DNA of 64,000 bases. Source: an uncultured Collinsella sp. (GTDB lineage: Bacteria; Actinomycetota; Coriobacteriia; Coriobacteriales; Coriobacteriaceae). Within the stretch, counting starts at the first letter, position 1. Each line of letters opens with the position of its first letter. A program made the translations under genes and the position numbers. The stretch covers positions 92,226-156,225 of the forward strand of contig CAUESV010000005.1 of NCBI GenBank assembly GCA_959020715.1, given 5' to 3'. The notes beneath the pieces are model-generated. The model had not been told where the DNA came from, ran no database searches, and was given only the letters and a program-made list of their open reading frames with translations. Shown in pieces: positions 1-7,996 of the stretch.

Positions 1-1
1 C

Positions 2-1195
2 CCCATGGGCACCGTAGTTCGCGAGCTCGATCCCGAGACGCAGACCCCGATGTTCGAGATTGCCGACCTGGTACACGACGGCGAGCGCGTCGTCGTGGCG
101 CCCGGTGGCGCCGGCGGCCTGGGCAACACTCACTTTGTGACGTCGGTGCGTCGCGCGCCCGCGTTTGCCCAGCTAGGCGAGCCGGCCGAGGAACACTGGA
201 TCGAGCTCGAGATGAAGCTTATGGCCGATGCCGCACTCGTGGGCTTCCCCTCGGTGGGCAAGTCCTCGCTCATCGCGCGCATGAGTGCCGCCCGTCCCAA
301 GATTGCCGACTACCCGTTTACCACGCTCGTGCCCAATTTGGGCATGGTGCGTGCCGGCGAATATTCTTACGTCGTTGCCGACGTCCCCGGTCTTATCGAG
401 GGCGCGAGCGAGGGCAAGGGCCTGGGTCACCAGTTCCTGCGCCACATTGAGCGTACGGCCCTGATCATGCATGTCGTCGACATGACGGGCGGTTTTGAGG
501 ATCGCGATCCGGTTGAGGACTATCGCATCATCAACCGCGAGCTCGAGCAGTATGGCGCCGAGCTTTCGGAGCGTCCGCAGATCGTTGTCGCCAACAAGTG
601 CGACGCGCCGGGCACGGCCGACAAGATTGCCGACCTCAAGCGCGCAGCGCTCGACGATGGACATATGTTCTTTGCCGTGTCTGCCGTGACGGGCGCCGGT
701 CTCAATACGTTGATGCTTGCCGTAGGTGAGCAGGTGGCCAAGCTCCGCGCCGAGCTGGCGGTCTCCGATGAACCGGTCGACCTGCGCGACGATGAGTGGG
801 AGCGCCGCCGCCTGCAGCGTGAGAAGCGTTTCCGCATTGTCCAGGAAGAGCCCGGTGCCTTCCGCGTGGTCGGTCGTGCCATCGAGCGCATGGTCATTCA
901 GACCGACTGGGAAAATGAGGAAGCCGTCATTTACCTGCAGCATAAGTTTGCGCGTATGGGTGTTGACGACGCGCTCGAGAAGGCCGGTTGCCGTGCGGGC
1001 GACGAGGTTCGCATTTGCCAGCGCACCTTTGACTTTGAGGGCGCTGAGGACTTCTCGGAGTACGAGGAGCTCGAGGATGCTGGCGAAGACGTTGCCGTTG
1101 AGGCCATTGACGTGACCGATGCTGCGGATGAGGGCGTCGAGGTTGTCGATGCGGCGGATGCCGCGGACGATGCTGAGACCTCGGAGGGCGAGTAA
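2..1195 (+). CDS. obgE: GTPase Obg (5' end missing)
   Basis: Obg is a large-subunit ribosome assembly GTPase that also links growth to nucleotide levels. The frame is open to the left edge, so the first part of the glycine-rich Obg fold lies outside the window; the ATG at 5 is internal (it falls in the PxGTVV stretch). The G1 motif GFPSVGKSS is encoded at 241-267, the G3 motif DVPG at 380-391 and the G4 motif NKCD at 593-604. A C-terminal OCT-type domain follows (about 740-1040) and then a strongly acidic Asp/Ala/Glu tail. nadD starts three bases after the stop, so the two are probably co-transcribed. Confidence 0.95.
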   Translation, partial: PMGTVVRELDPETQTPMFEIADLVHDGERVVVAPGGAGGLGNTHFVTSVRRAPAFAQLGEPAEEHWIELEMKLMADAALVGFPSVGKSSLIARMSAARPKIADYPFTTLVPNLGMVRAGEYSYVVADVPGLIEGASEGKGLGHQFLRHIERTALIMHVVDMTGGFEDRDPVEDYRIINRELEQYGAELSERPQIVVANKCDAPGTADKIADLKRAALDDGHMFFAVSAVTGAGLNTLMLAVGEQVAKLRAELAVSDEPVDLRDDEWERRRLQREKRFRIVQEEPGAFRVVGRAIERMVIQTDWENEEAVIYLQHKFARMGVDDALEKAGCRAGDEVRICQRTFDFEGAEDFSEYEELEDAGEDVAVEAIDVTDAADEGVEVVDAADAADDAETSEGE

Positions 1196-1198
1196 ACC

Positions 1199-1876
1199 AT
1201 GTCGCTGCGCGGTGGAATCGGTTTGCCCGAGCTTCCTCTAGAGGACGGGCGGGAGTTTAGGCTCGGCATTATGGGTGGCACCTTTGATCCCATCCATTAC
1301 GGACACCTGGTGACCGCTGAGCAGGCACGCGAGTCCCTCGACTTGGATGCCGTGCTCTTTATGCCGGCGGGCACGCCTGCCTTTAAGCTTGACAAGCCGG
1401 TGACGCCTGCCGAGGACCGTTATGCCATGACGGTCCTCGCCACCGCCGCGAACCCGGCCTTTTTGGCGAGTCGGTTCGAGATCGATCGTGCCGGTGTCAC
1501 CTACACAGCCGATACGCTGCGTGCTCTTCGCGAGTTTTACCCGCCACAGGTGAAGCTTTACTTTATTACGGGTGCCGATGCGATTATCGACATTGTGACC
1601 TGGCACAATGCTGATGAGATTGCCGAACTGGCGACCTTCATTGCTGCGACACGTCCCGGTTTTGACATCGATACGGCCCGGGCGCGGATTAAGGAATCGG
1701 GCCTGCCATTCGACGTGCGCTATATTCAGATTCCGGCGCTGGCGATTAGCTCGACCAATATTCGCAAGCGGGTTGCCCGCGGCATGAGCGTGCGCTATCT
1801 TACGAGCGAGTCCGTGCTCGGCTATATCCGTAAACGCGGCCTGTATGCCGATCTTGGGCAAGACGATTTTGATTGA
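1199..1876 (+). CDS. nadD: Nicotinate-nucleotide adenylyltransferase
   Basis: NadD adenylates nicotinate mononucleotide with ATP to make deamido-NAD in NAD biosynthesis. The nucleotidyltransferase signature GGTFDPIHYGH lies near residues 26-36 and the C-terminal ISSTNIRKR motif near 182-190, both typical of the family. The protein is 225 residues, slightly long because about 23 residues precede the first beta strand; the ATG at 1199 is the first in frame and follows the GAGGGCGAG at the end of obg. The order obg-nadD-yqeK-rsfS is a common Gram-positive arrangement and suggests one operon. Confidence 0.95.
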   Translation: MSLRGGIGLPELPLEDGREFRLGIMGGTFDPIHYGHLVTAEQARESLDLDAVLFMPAGTPAFKLDKPVTPAEDRYAMTVLATAANPAFLASRFEIDRAGVTYTADTLRALREFYPPQVKLYFITGADAIIDIVTWHNADEIAELATFIAATRPGFDIDTARARIKESGLPFDVRYIQIPALAISSTNIRKRVARGMSVRYLTSESVLGYIRKRGLYADLGQDDFD

Positions 1877-1888
1877 TGGGGGAGAACG

Positions 1889-2497
1889 TTGTCGGTAGAA
1901 GACCAGTTTGAGGGCGACGAGCGCGCGCTATTGACGCGTATCCATGAGTTGCTCGATGTGCGCATGAAGGATAAACGTAAACGCTACGTTCATTCGCTCG
2001 GGGTTGCCGAGACTGCGCTGCACCTAGCCGAGGTATACGGTGTCGACCGCTTTGATGCCGCTGCCGCTGGCCTGATCCATGACTGGGACAAAGTGCTCTC
2101 CGACGACGAGCTGGTCACGCGCGCTCTGCATTACGGCATTAAGATTGCCGGCTCTCCTTCCGCCGCGACGCCGCTTTTGCATGGCCCGGTTGCCGCCTAT
2201 GAGCTTCCGCAGCTATTTCCCGAGCTATCGCCGGCCGTCTTCCAGGCTGTCGACCGTCACACCGTGGGCGCCTGCGACATGACGCCGCTCGATATGGTGG
2301 TCTTTGTGGCCGATGCCATCGAGCCCAACCGCCATGGTGATTATGCCCACGCGCTGCGCAAGATGGTGGGGGAGTCGACGCTTGACGAGTTGTTCTTCTC
2401 CTGTTTTGCGCAGGGTTTGGTCTATGTGATCCAGTCCGGGCGCTATCTTTATCCCACGGCTATTTCGATTTACAACCATTACGCCCAGCTACGCTAG
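1889..2497 (+). CDS. yqeK: HD-domain hydrolase YqeK (Ap4A hydrolase family)
   Basis: This is a 202-residue HD-domain protein of the YqeK family, whose characterised members split diadenosine tetraphosphate symmetrically into ADP. The metal-binding residues are visible as HSLGVAETA near residue 34, the HD pair in LIHDWDK near 61-67, and later histidines and an aspartate (HGPVAAYE, DRHT, FVADAIEP). The start is a TTG at 1889, supported by GGGGGAG about six bases upstream. It sits between nadD and rsfS, its usual place. Confidence 0.9.
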   Translation: MSVEDQFEGDERALLTRIHELLDVRMKDKRKRYVHSLGVAETALHLAEVYGVDRFDAAAAGLIHDWDKVLSDDELVTRALHYGIKIAGSPSAATPLLHGPVAAYELPQLFPELSPAVFQAVDRHTVGACDMTPLDMVVFVADAIEPNRHGDYAHALRKMVGESTLDELFFSCFAQGLVYVIQSGRYLYPTAISIYNHYAQLR

Positions 2498-2524
2498 CTC
2501 GGGCTGTCTAGAAAGAGGTATTCC

Positions 2525-2980
2525 ATGGCCGACGAGACCATGACCGACGAGCAGATTCTTGAAGGTGTGGAGCACAAGAGCTTCGCCGCCACGTCCGACC
2601 GTACCGCCGCCTCGCTGTCCGCGAGCGGTGTCGCCGCCGAGGATGTAGCCCGCGCCGCCGCGCAGGCCGCCTACGACAAGAAGGGCGAGGACGTTCAGGT
2701 GCTCGACCTGACCGAGCTTTCCGACGTATGCGACTACTTTGTGCTTGCCACCGGTACCAACAACCGCCAGGTCGATTCTATCGTCGACGAGATCGAGGAG
2801 AAGGTCGCCGAGGCTTGCGGCGAGCATCCGTTCTCCATCGAGGGCCGCGAGCAGAAGACCTGGATGCTCATGGACTACGGTTCGGTTGTCGTCCACGTCT
2901 TCACTCCCGAAGCGCGCGACTTCTACCGTCTCGAGAAGCTCTGGGGCGACGCTCCCCAGCTTCCCCTCAACCTCCTCTAG
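2525..2980 (+). CDS. rsfS: Ribosomal silencing factor RsfS
   Basis: RsfS binds ribosomal protein uL14 and blocks subunit joining when nutrients are scarce. The 151-residue product carries the family core from about residue 55 to the end: the LTELSDVCDYFVLATG stretch, the NNRQVDSIVDEIEE helix and the GSVVVHVF strand. About 45 extra residues precede the core; the ATG at 2525 has AGAAAGAGG upstream. It is the last gene of the obg-nadD-yqeK-rsfS unit and is followed by a terminator hairpin. Confidence 0.93.
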   Translation: MADETMTDEQILEGVEHKSFAATSDRTAASLSASGVAAEDVARAAAQAAYDKKGEDVQVLDLTELSDVCDYFVLATGTNNRQVDSIVDEIEEKVAEACGEHPFSIEGREQKTWMLMDYGSVVVHVFTPEARDFYRLEKLWGDAPQLPLNLL

Positions 2981-3024
2981 TAGCTCATTTGGGACGGGGC
3001 TTTTTTAGCTACCCTGTACCGTTC

Positions 3025-3066
3025 GCCGGGCAGTTGCACCATCCGCAGCTGCCCGGCTTTCTTTTT
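3025..3066 (+). terminator. Terminator after rsfS
   Basis: A perfect 9-bp stem, GCCGGGCAG (3025-3033) with CTGCCCGGC (3049-3057), is followed by TTTCTTTTT. It lies between the convergent genes rsfS and dinB. The T-rich tail favours termination of rightward transcription; no equal T-run is seen for the dinB side. Confidence 0.8.
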
Positions 3067-3076
3067 GCCTCAGGTA

Positions 3077-4330
3077 CTAATCGTTGAAGCGGGATTGGCG
3101 GCCGAAGGATAGGGCGGTGTCGCCGAATTTATCTCGGACAGCATCGATCGCTACGGAGAGATCGCGGCGGTCGCTGGATTGGGCGCCGCGATCATCGACT
3201 TCACAGAACAGGTCGGTCTGAATGCCGCCCTGATGGTTGAAGTCGCTCATACCGATACCCGCCAAGCGCACGTGCATACCTTCCTGCCAGATATTGTCGA
3301 GCAGCTCGAGTGCCACGGCCACAAAGATGTTCTCGTCGTCGGTGGGGTGGGGAAGTCGGCGCTGTGCCGTGCGACCGTTGCCGTACGAATACTTGAGCTT
3401 TAGCGTTACCGTGGCACCCGTCAGTCCCTGGCGACGTAAGCGTCGTCCGACGGACTCGCCCAGCAGGGCAATCGCCGCCTCGATATCCCCACGCTCAGTC
3501 AAATCCTTCGCAAAGGTGCGCTCATTGCTTACCGACTTGACTTCATGCGCTTCGTCCAAGCTCGTAACTTCGGAAACCTCGAGTCCTAGCGCGCGCTGGC
3601 GCATGCGCTCGCCGTTCACGCCAAAAATGGCAGTCAGCGTCGACTCCGGCGCGCGCGAAAGCTCTCCCAGCGTATAGATACGCATGCGGCGTAGTCGCTC
3701 CTCGGCCGAGCGTCCGATGCCGCTCATGGCGGACACCGGAAGTACGGCCAAAAAACGCTGCTCCGTCCCGGGACGCACGATGGTTAGGCCAAATGGCTTG
3801 TCTTGCTCGCTTGCGATCTTTGCCACCGTCTTGTTACAGCCGACGCCAATGGAGCAGGTCACCCCCAGTGCCGCGACGCGATCACTGATGCGCCGCGCAA
3901 CCAGCAGCGGGTCCTCGGGTGCAAAGCGACCCGGCGTGATGTCGATAAAGGCCTCATCAATCGAAACGCGCTCTACGCGTGGGGTCTCATCGGCAAGGAT
4001 GGCCATGACCTGTGCGCTGACCGCGCGGTAGCGGTCGAAGTGCCCGTGTGTCCAAATGGCCTGAGGACACAGACGCCGTGCCTCGGCCGAGGGCATGGCG
4101 GAGTGCACGCCAAAGCGACGTGCCTCGTACGAACACGTGGACACGACGCCGCGCGACTCGGCGTCTCCGCCCACGATGAGCGGCTTGCCGCGCCATTCGG
4201 GATGGTCGAGCATCTCCACGCTCGCAAAAAATGCATCGAGGTCCATCAGGCCCACCGCCGGACCCGTCCAGGGCGGTGGCGTGACGCCTGCAGCATCCTC
4301 ATAACCGTATGTATGTTCGCGTCTTTCCAT
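3077..4330 (-). CDS. dinB: DNA polymerase IV (Y family)
   Basis: DinB is an error-prone translesion polymerase. The catalytic DLDAFFASVE motif (near residues 30-39) and SIDEAFIDIT (near 123-132) supply the metal-binding acidic residues; the helix-hairpin-helix region SGIGRSAEERLRRM and a little-finger domain follow. At 417 residues it is longer than the usual 350-400, mainly from a 28-residue N-terminal extension. No Shine-Dalgarno sequence precedes the ATG at 4330, but a TATACT box sits 6 bases before it, so the message may be leaderless. It is transcribed alone, convergent with rsfS. Confidence 0.95.
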   Translation of the reverse strand: MERREHTYGYEDAAGVTPPPWTGPAVGLMDLDAFFASVEMLDHPEWRGKPLIVGGDAESRGVVSTCSYEARRFGVHSAMPSAEARRLCPQAIWTHGHFDRYRAVSAQVMAILADETPRVERVSIDEAFIDITPGRFAPEDPLLVARRISDRVAALGVTCSIGVGCNKTVAKIASEQDKPFGLTIVRPGTEQRFLAVLPVSAMSGIGRSAEERLRRMRIYTLGELSRAPESTLTAIFGVNGERMRQRALGLEVSEVTSLDEAHEVKSVSNERTFAKDLTERGDIEAAIALLGESVGRRLRRQGLTGATVTLKLKYSYGNGRTAQRRLPHPTDDENIFVAVALELLDNIWQEGMHVRLAGIGMSDFNHQGGIQTDLFCEVDDRGAQSSDRRDLSVAIDAVRDKFGDTALSFGRQSRFND

Positions 4331-4336
4331 GTCATG

Positions 4337-4342
4337 AGTATA
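4337..4342 (-). promoter_or_regulatory. Likely dinB -10 box (leaderless transcript)
   Basis: On the minus strand TATACT occupies 4342-4337 and is followed by six bases and then the dinB ATG. Transcription would therefore begin at or next to the A of the start codon. No convincing -35 box is seen. Confidence 0.5.
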
Positions 4343-4374
4343 CCGCGCAGCTCATGTGGGGTGCGTGTATGTGC

Positions 4375-4402
4375 TTGCAAATCCCGAATTCTTGTCTAAG
4401 AT
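4375..4402 (+). promoter_or_regulatory. rpsP promoter
   Basis: TTGCAA (4375-4380) and TAAGAT (4397-4402) are 16 bp apart, a good housekeeping promoter. Transcription from about 4409 would give an rpsP leader of about 120 nt, including a small GCAGC/GCTGC hairpin at 4498-4512 just before the ribosome binding site. Confidence 0.65.
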
Positions 4403-4531
4403 ATGGATTTGCCCTCGACTACACCGAAGAAGTTGGTCTCACGGACTTCACCTGCCCGCGTCGATGGCGTATTATGTTCAACTGTTTGTTTGTAGTTGCA
4501 GCCTAAAGCTGCTTGGTTGGAGGAGTTTCCT

Positions 4532-4873
4532 TTGGCAGTCAAGATTCGCCTTGCTCGTCACGGCGCTAAGAAGCGTCCGTACTACCGTGTCGTCGTCGCC
4601 GATTCCCGCGCCCCGCGTGACGGTCGTATCATCGAGGAGGTTGGCCGCTACAACCCGATGACCGCCCCCAAGACCATCAACCTCGACCTCGAGAAGATCG
4701 CCGACTGGCAGTCCAAGGGCGCTCAGCTCACCGACGCCGTCGCCGCTCTGGTCAAGGCCGCCAACGAGGGCGAGAAGACCGAGACCGTCGTCAAGAAGTC
4801 CAAGAAGCAGCTCGCCAAAGAGGCCGAGGCCGCTAAGGCTGCCGCTGAGGCCGCTGAGGGCGCCGAGGAGTAA
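4532..4873 (+). CDS. rpsP: 30S ribosomal protein bS16
   Basis: bS16 is a small-subunit protein that binds 16S rRNA early in assembly. The start [20 protein letters not shown] and the [11 protein letters not shown] stretch are diagnostic. I chose the TTG at 4532 because GGAGGAG lies about seven bases upstream and the protein then starts at the conserved position (113 residues). The C-terminus carries a Lys/Ala/Glu tail longer than in E. coli. It heads the rpsP-khpA-rimM-trmD-lepB unit. Confidence 0.96.
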   Translation: MAVKIRLARHGAKKRPYYRVVVADSRAPRDGRIIEEVGRYNPMTAPKTINLDLEKIADWQSKGAQLTDAVAALVKAANEGEKTETVVKKSKKQLAKEAEAAKAAAEAAEGAEE

Positions 4874-4876
4874 ATC

Positions 4877-5161
4877 GTGCCTGAGGTTGACGCTGCACAG
4901 CTCGAGGGTGAGGCAATGCTCTCAGATCGCATCGCCGATCTCGTCGAATATCTCGTTGTTCAGATCGTCGACGACCCGGATTCCGTGAGCCTTGAGGTCA
5001 TCGATGGTGACGACGCCTCTACGATTGAGGTTTCGGTCGCCGAGGATGACGTCGCCAAGGTCATCGGCCGTCGTGGCCGTACCATCAAGGCCATTCGCAC
5101 GCTCGCCCGTGCACTGGCCGCTCGCCTCGACACTGCTGTCGAGGTAGAGGTTCTGGGCTAG
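4877..5161 (+). CDS. khpA: KH-domain RNA-binding protein KhpA
   Basis: KhpA (YlqC family) is a small KH-domain protein that pairs with KhpB/Jag in Gram-positive bacteria to bind RNA and influence cell elongation. The KH core with VIGRRGRTIKAIRTL (GxxG loop GRRG) is clear in the C-terminal half. Two starts are possible: GTG at 4877, with GAGGAG six bases upstream and only three bases after rpsP, giving 94 residues; or ATG at 4916, with GAGGG seven bases upstream, giving 81 residues closer to the family length. Position between rpsP and rimM is the usual one. Confidence 0.9.
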   Translation: MPEVDAAQLEGEAMLSDRIADLVEYLVVQIVDDPDSVSLEVIDGDDASTIEVSVAEDDVAKVIGRRGRTIKAIRTLARALAARLDTAVEVEVLG

Positions 5162-5165
5162 GACC

Positions 5166-5687
5166 TTGAGGTCCCAGTACAAAAACATCGCCCGTGTGGT
5201 CAAGCCGCACGGAAGGAAGGGGGAGGTCCTCGCGCAGCCGCTGCGGGGGCTTCCTTCTGTATTGGAGCCGGGTATGCGCGTCGCCTTGACGCCGCCGGCA
5301 CTCAAGCGCGACCGCTTTTGCAAGGTCGTGTCCTTCACCGATACGGGCGATGGCGATCTGGTCTCGTTTGAGGGCATTGATGACTTGACGGCCGCCGAGG
5401 GCATCACGGGATGCTATGTGCTGGCAAATCGTGACGACTTTGAGCTCGATTCGCTCGACGTCGCCTATACCGACCTTATGGGTCGCGAGGTGGTCGATGA
5501 ACGCTTTGGCTCGCTTGGCACGATTGTCGAGATCATGTCGACGCCCGCCAACGATGTTTGGGTTGTCGAGGGTGATCGGTACGGCGAGGTACTGATTCCC
5601 GTTATCGAGCAGGTTGTGCTCGATCTTCCCGACACAGGAACAATTTCCGTCCACGTTATGGACGGCTTGATCGATATGGACAAGTAG
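5166..5687 (+). CDS. rimM: 16S rRNA processing protein RimM
   Basis: RimM assists maturation of the 30S head and binds uS19. The N-terminal RVVKPHGRKGEVLAQPLR stretch and the C-terminal PRC-barrel-like part (DLMGREVVDE, then VWVVEGDRYGEVLIPVI) match the family; length 173 residues is normal. The start is a TTG at 5166, four bases after the khpA stop, with only a weak ribosome binding site, so coupling to khpA translation is likely. Confidence 0.93.
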   Translation: MRSQYKNIARVVKPHGRKGEVLAQPLRGLPSVLEPGMRVALTPPALKRDRFCKVVSFTDTGDGDLVSFEGIDDLTAAEGITGCYVLANRDDFELDSLDVAYTDLMGREVVDERFGSLGTIVEIMSTPANDVWVVEGDRYGEVLIPVIEQVVLDLPDTGTISVHVMDGLIDMDK

Positions 5688-5697
5688 GGAGGACAAC

Positions 5698-6456
5698 ATG
5701 CTGATCGAGACCCTTTCGGTCTTTCCCGAGATGTTTGAGCCCGTCATGTCCACGTCGATTTTGGGTCGCGCCCGCAAGGCCGGCCTTTTTGATTTTAAGG
5801 CGTATAACCTGCGCGACTGGACGCACGACCGCCATCGTACCGTCGATGACGAGCCGTACGGCGGCGGGCAGGGCATGCTCATGAAGGTCGAGCCTATCGC
5901 CGAGGCCATCGAGGCCATTAGCGCAGAGGGCCCCAAGCCCACTGTGGTGTTCTTTACCCCCTGCGGCGAGCCCTTTACGCAGCATGTGGCCGAGCGCCTG
6001 CTCAAAAGTGAGCGCCTGCTGTTTGTGTGCAGCCGTTACGAGGGCGTCGACGAGCGCGCGTATGCGTATGCCGACGAGCGTCTGTCGATTGGCGACTATG
6101 TGCTTACGGGTGGCGAGCTACCCGCTATGGTTGTTGCCGACGCTGTCGTGCGCCTGATTCCCGGCGCCCTTGGTGACGAAATGAGCAACGTCGACGAGTC
6201 GTTCTCGACCGCCGAGGACGGAGGCTTGCTCGAGTACGCGCAGTACACCCGTCCCGCCGAGTTCAACGGCGAGGGCGTGCCTCCTGTGCTCGTGAGTGGC
6301 GATCACGCCAAGGTCGATGCTTGGCGCCGCAAGAATGCCATCGAGCGCACCTGTCGCTGGCGTCCCGACCTGATCGAGACGGCGCGGCTCACGCCCCAGG
6401 AGCGTGCATATGCGCAGGAGATCCTTGACGCTTCGTATTCGCAGAGCAAGGAGTGA
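5698..6456 (+). CDS. trmD: tRNA (guanine-37-N1)-methyltransferase
   Basis: TrmD methylates G37 of tRNAs using S-adenosylmethionine, which prevents frameshifting. The SPOUT trefoil-knot motifs are visible: YGGGQGMLMK near residues 56-65, SRYEGVDERA near 110-119 and SIGDYVLTGGELPA near 129-142. Length 252 residues is typical. The ATG at 5698 has AGGGAGGA upstream. rplS, often the next gene, is instead 8.5 kb away as a separate unit. Confidence 0.96.
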   Translation: MLIETLSVFPEMFEPVMSTSILGRARKAGLFDFKAYNLRDWTHDRHRTVDDEPYGGGQGMLMKVEPIAEAIEAISAEGPKPTVVFFTPCGEPFTQHVAERLLKSERLLFVCSRYEGVDERAYAYADERLSIGDYVLTGGELPAMVVADAVVRLIPGALGDEMSNVDESFSTAEDGGLLEYAQYTRPAEFNGEGVPPVLVSGDHAKVDAWRRKNAIERTCRWRPDLIETARLTPQERAYAQEILDASYSQSKE

Positions 6457-6458
6457 GT

Positions 6459-7022
6459 ATGGTTCCTACGCAACATTCCGCGTTGAGGGGCGCTTTTGAG
6501 TGGATCGCGGTCATCGCGATCGCGCTTGTGGCCACCTTCCTGATCCGCACCTTTGTGGTCGAGCCCTTTGTGGTGCCCACCGGCTCTATGGAGGACACAA
6601 TCGAGATTGGCGACCAGATCCTGGCGCAAAAGGTGAGCCTCGAGCTCGGCCAGCCCGTCAAGCAGGGCGATATCGTGGTGTTTCACAACCCTGATGGCAC
6701 CTCCGAGCATGATGTTCTTGTCAAGCGCGTTATTGCCACGGCCGGCCAGACGGTCGACCTTCAGGACGGCAAGGTGGTCGTTGACGGCCAGGCGCTCGAC
6801 GAGGACTACACGACCGGCATGAGCTGGCCGCTTTCGGTCCAAGCTCCCGGCGCTCAGGTAAGCTATCCCTACACCGTTCCCGACGGGTGCGTGTGGGTGA
6901 TGGGCGACAACCGCGAAAACTCTGCCGACTCACGCTACTTTGGTCCCGTCGATCGCTCTGACTTGATCGCCGTGGCGCTTGTGCGCTACTGGCCGCTCAA
7001 CCGCATCGGCGCTATCGACTAA
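6459..7022 (+). CDS. lepB: Signal peptidase I
   Basis: LepB cleaves signal peptides from exported proteins at the outer face of the membrane. One N-terminal membrane segment (about residues 14-32) is followed by the catalytic serine in PTGSMEDT (Ser43) and the catalytic lysine in VLVKRVIA (Lys89); the GDNRENSADSRYFGPV box is near the C-terminus. I chose the ATG at 6459 over a GTG two codons upstream because AAGGAG lies five bases before it. It starts just after trmD and is probably the last gene of that operon. Confidence 0.94.
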   Translation: MVPTQHSALRGAFEWIAVIAIALVATFLIRTFVVEPFVVPTGSMEDTIEIGDQILAQKVSLELGQPVKQGDIVVFHNPDGTSEHDVLVKRVIATAGQTVDLQDGKVVVDGQALDEDYTTGMSWPLSVQAPGAQVSYPYTVPDGCVWVMGDNRENSADSRYFGPVDRSDLIAVALVRYWPLNRIGAID

Positions 7023-7029
7023 AAACCGC

Positions 7030-7035
7030 TATAGT
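7030..7035 (+). promoter_or_regulatory. Possible glyQ -10 box
   Basis: TATAGT in the 59-bp gap between lepB and glyQ resembles the -10 boxes of rpmB and rpsT in this window. No clear -35 box or TG extension is present, so this is a weak call. Confidence 0.35.
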
Positions 7036-7081
7036 ACAGTACCTAACCGTGTAATCGTTTCGACGAGGGGATATTAGAGGC

Positions 7082-7993
7082 ATGAACGCTTCATCGCTTT
7101 CCTTCCAAGACATCATCCTGCGCCTCCAGCAGTACTGGGGCGAGCAGGGCTGCGTCATTATGCAGCCCTATGACTCCGAGGTCGGTGCCGGTACCTTCCA
7201 TACCGCGACCACGCTGCGCTCGCTCGGTCCCGCCGAGTGGCGCACCTGCTATGCGCAGCCCTGCCGCCGTCCCGCCGACGGCCGCTACGGCGAGAACCCC
7301 AACCGCATGCAGCACTACTATCAGTTCCAGGTGCTCATCAAGCCCTCGCCGGTCAACGCCCAGGAGCTCTACCTGGGGTCTCTTGCTGCTATCGGCCTAG
7401 ACCCCAACGACCATGACGTCCGCTTTGTCGAGGACGACTGGGAGAGCCCGACGCTCGGCGCCTGGGGCCTTGGCTGGGAGGTCTGGCTCAACGGCATGGA
7501 GGTCACGCAGTTTACGTACTTCCAGCAGGTGGGCGGCATCGAGGTCGATCCCGTGCCCGTCGAGATCACCTATGGCCTGGAGCGTATCGCCATGTACGCC
7601 CAGGGAGTCAACTCGGTCTACGACCTGGTGTGGAGCTACTTGCCCGACGGCACGCCCATGACCTACGGCGACGTGTTCTTGGAGAACGAGCGCGAGTTTA
7701 GCGCTTACAACTTTGAGGTCGCCAACGTTGAGATGATGCGTCAGAAGTTTGACGACTACGAGGCCGAGTGCCATTCCTGCCTGGAGCGAAAGCTGCCGCT
7801 GCCGGCGTACGACTGTGTCATGAAGTGCAGCCACGCCTTCAACCTGCTCGATGCCCGCGGCGCCCTGTCCGCGGTCGAGCGTGCCAACTACATCCTGCGC
7901 GTCCGCGCCGTCGCCAAGGCGTGCTGCGAGGCCTACATGGCCGAGGTCGCCGGAGTCAACGAGAATGCCGACCAGGAAGGCGAGGTGGCGTAA
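7082..7993 (+). CDS. glyQ: Glycyl-tRNA synthetase alpha subunit
   Basis: GlyQ is the catalytic subunit of the bacterial alpha2beta2 glycyl-tRNA synthetase, a class II enzyme. The opening [18 protein letters not shown], the [16 protein letters not shown] segment and the motif 2 region [22 protein letters not shown] are diagnostic; 303 residues is the normal length. The ATG at 7082 is preceded by GAGGGGATATTAGAGG. glyS follows three bases downstream. Confidence 0.97.
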   Translation: MNASSLSFQDIILRLQQYWGEQGCVIMQPYDSEVGAGTFHTATTLRSLGPAEWRTCYAQPCRRPADGRYGENPNRMQHYYQFQVLIKPSPVNAQELYLGSLAAIGLDPNDHDVRFVEDDWESPTLGAWGLGWEVWLNGMEVTQFTYFQQVGGIEVDPVPVEITYGLERIAMYAQGVNSVYDLVWSYLPDGTPMTYGDVFLENEREFSAYNFEVANVEMMRQKFDDYEAECHSCLERKLPLPAYDCVMKCSHAFNLLDARGALSAVERANYILRVRAVAKACCEAYMAEVAGVNENADQEGEVA

Positions 7994-7996
7994 GCC

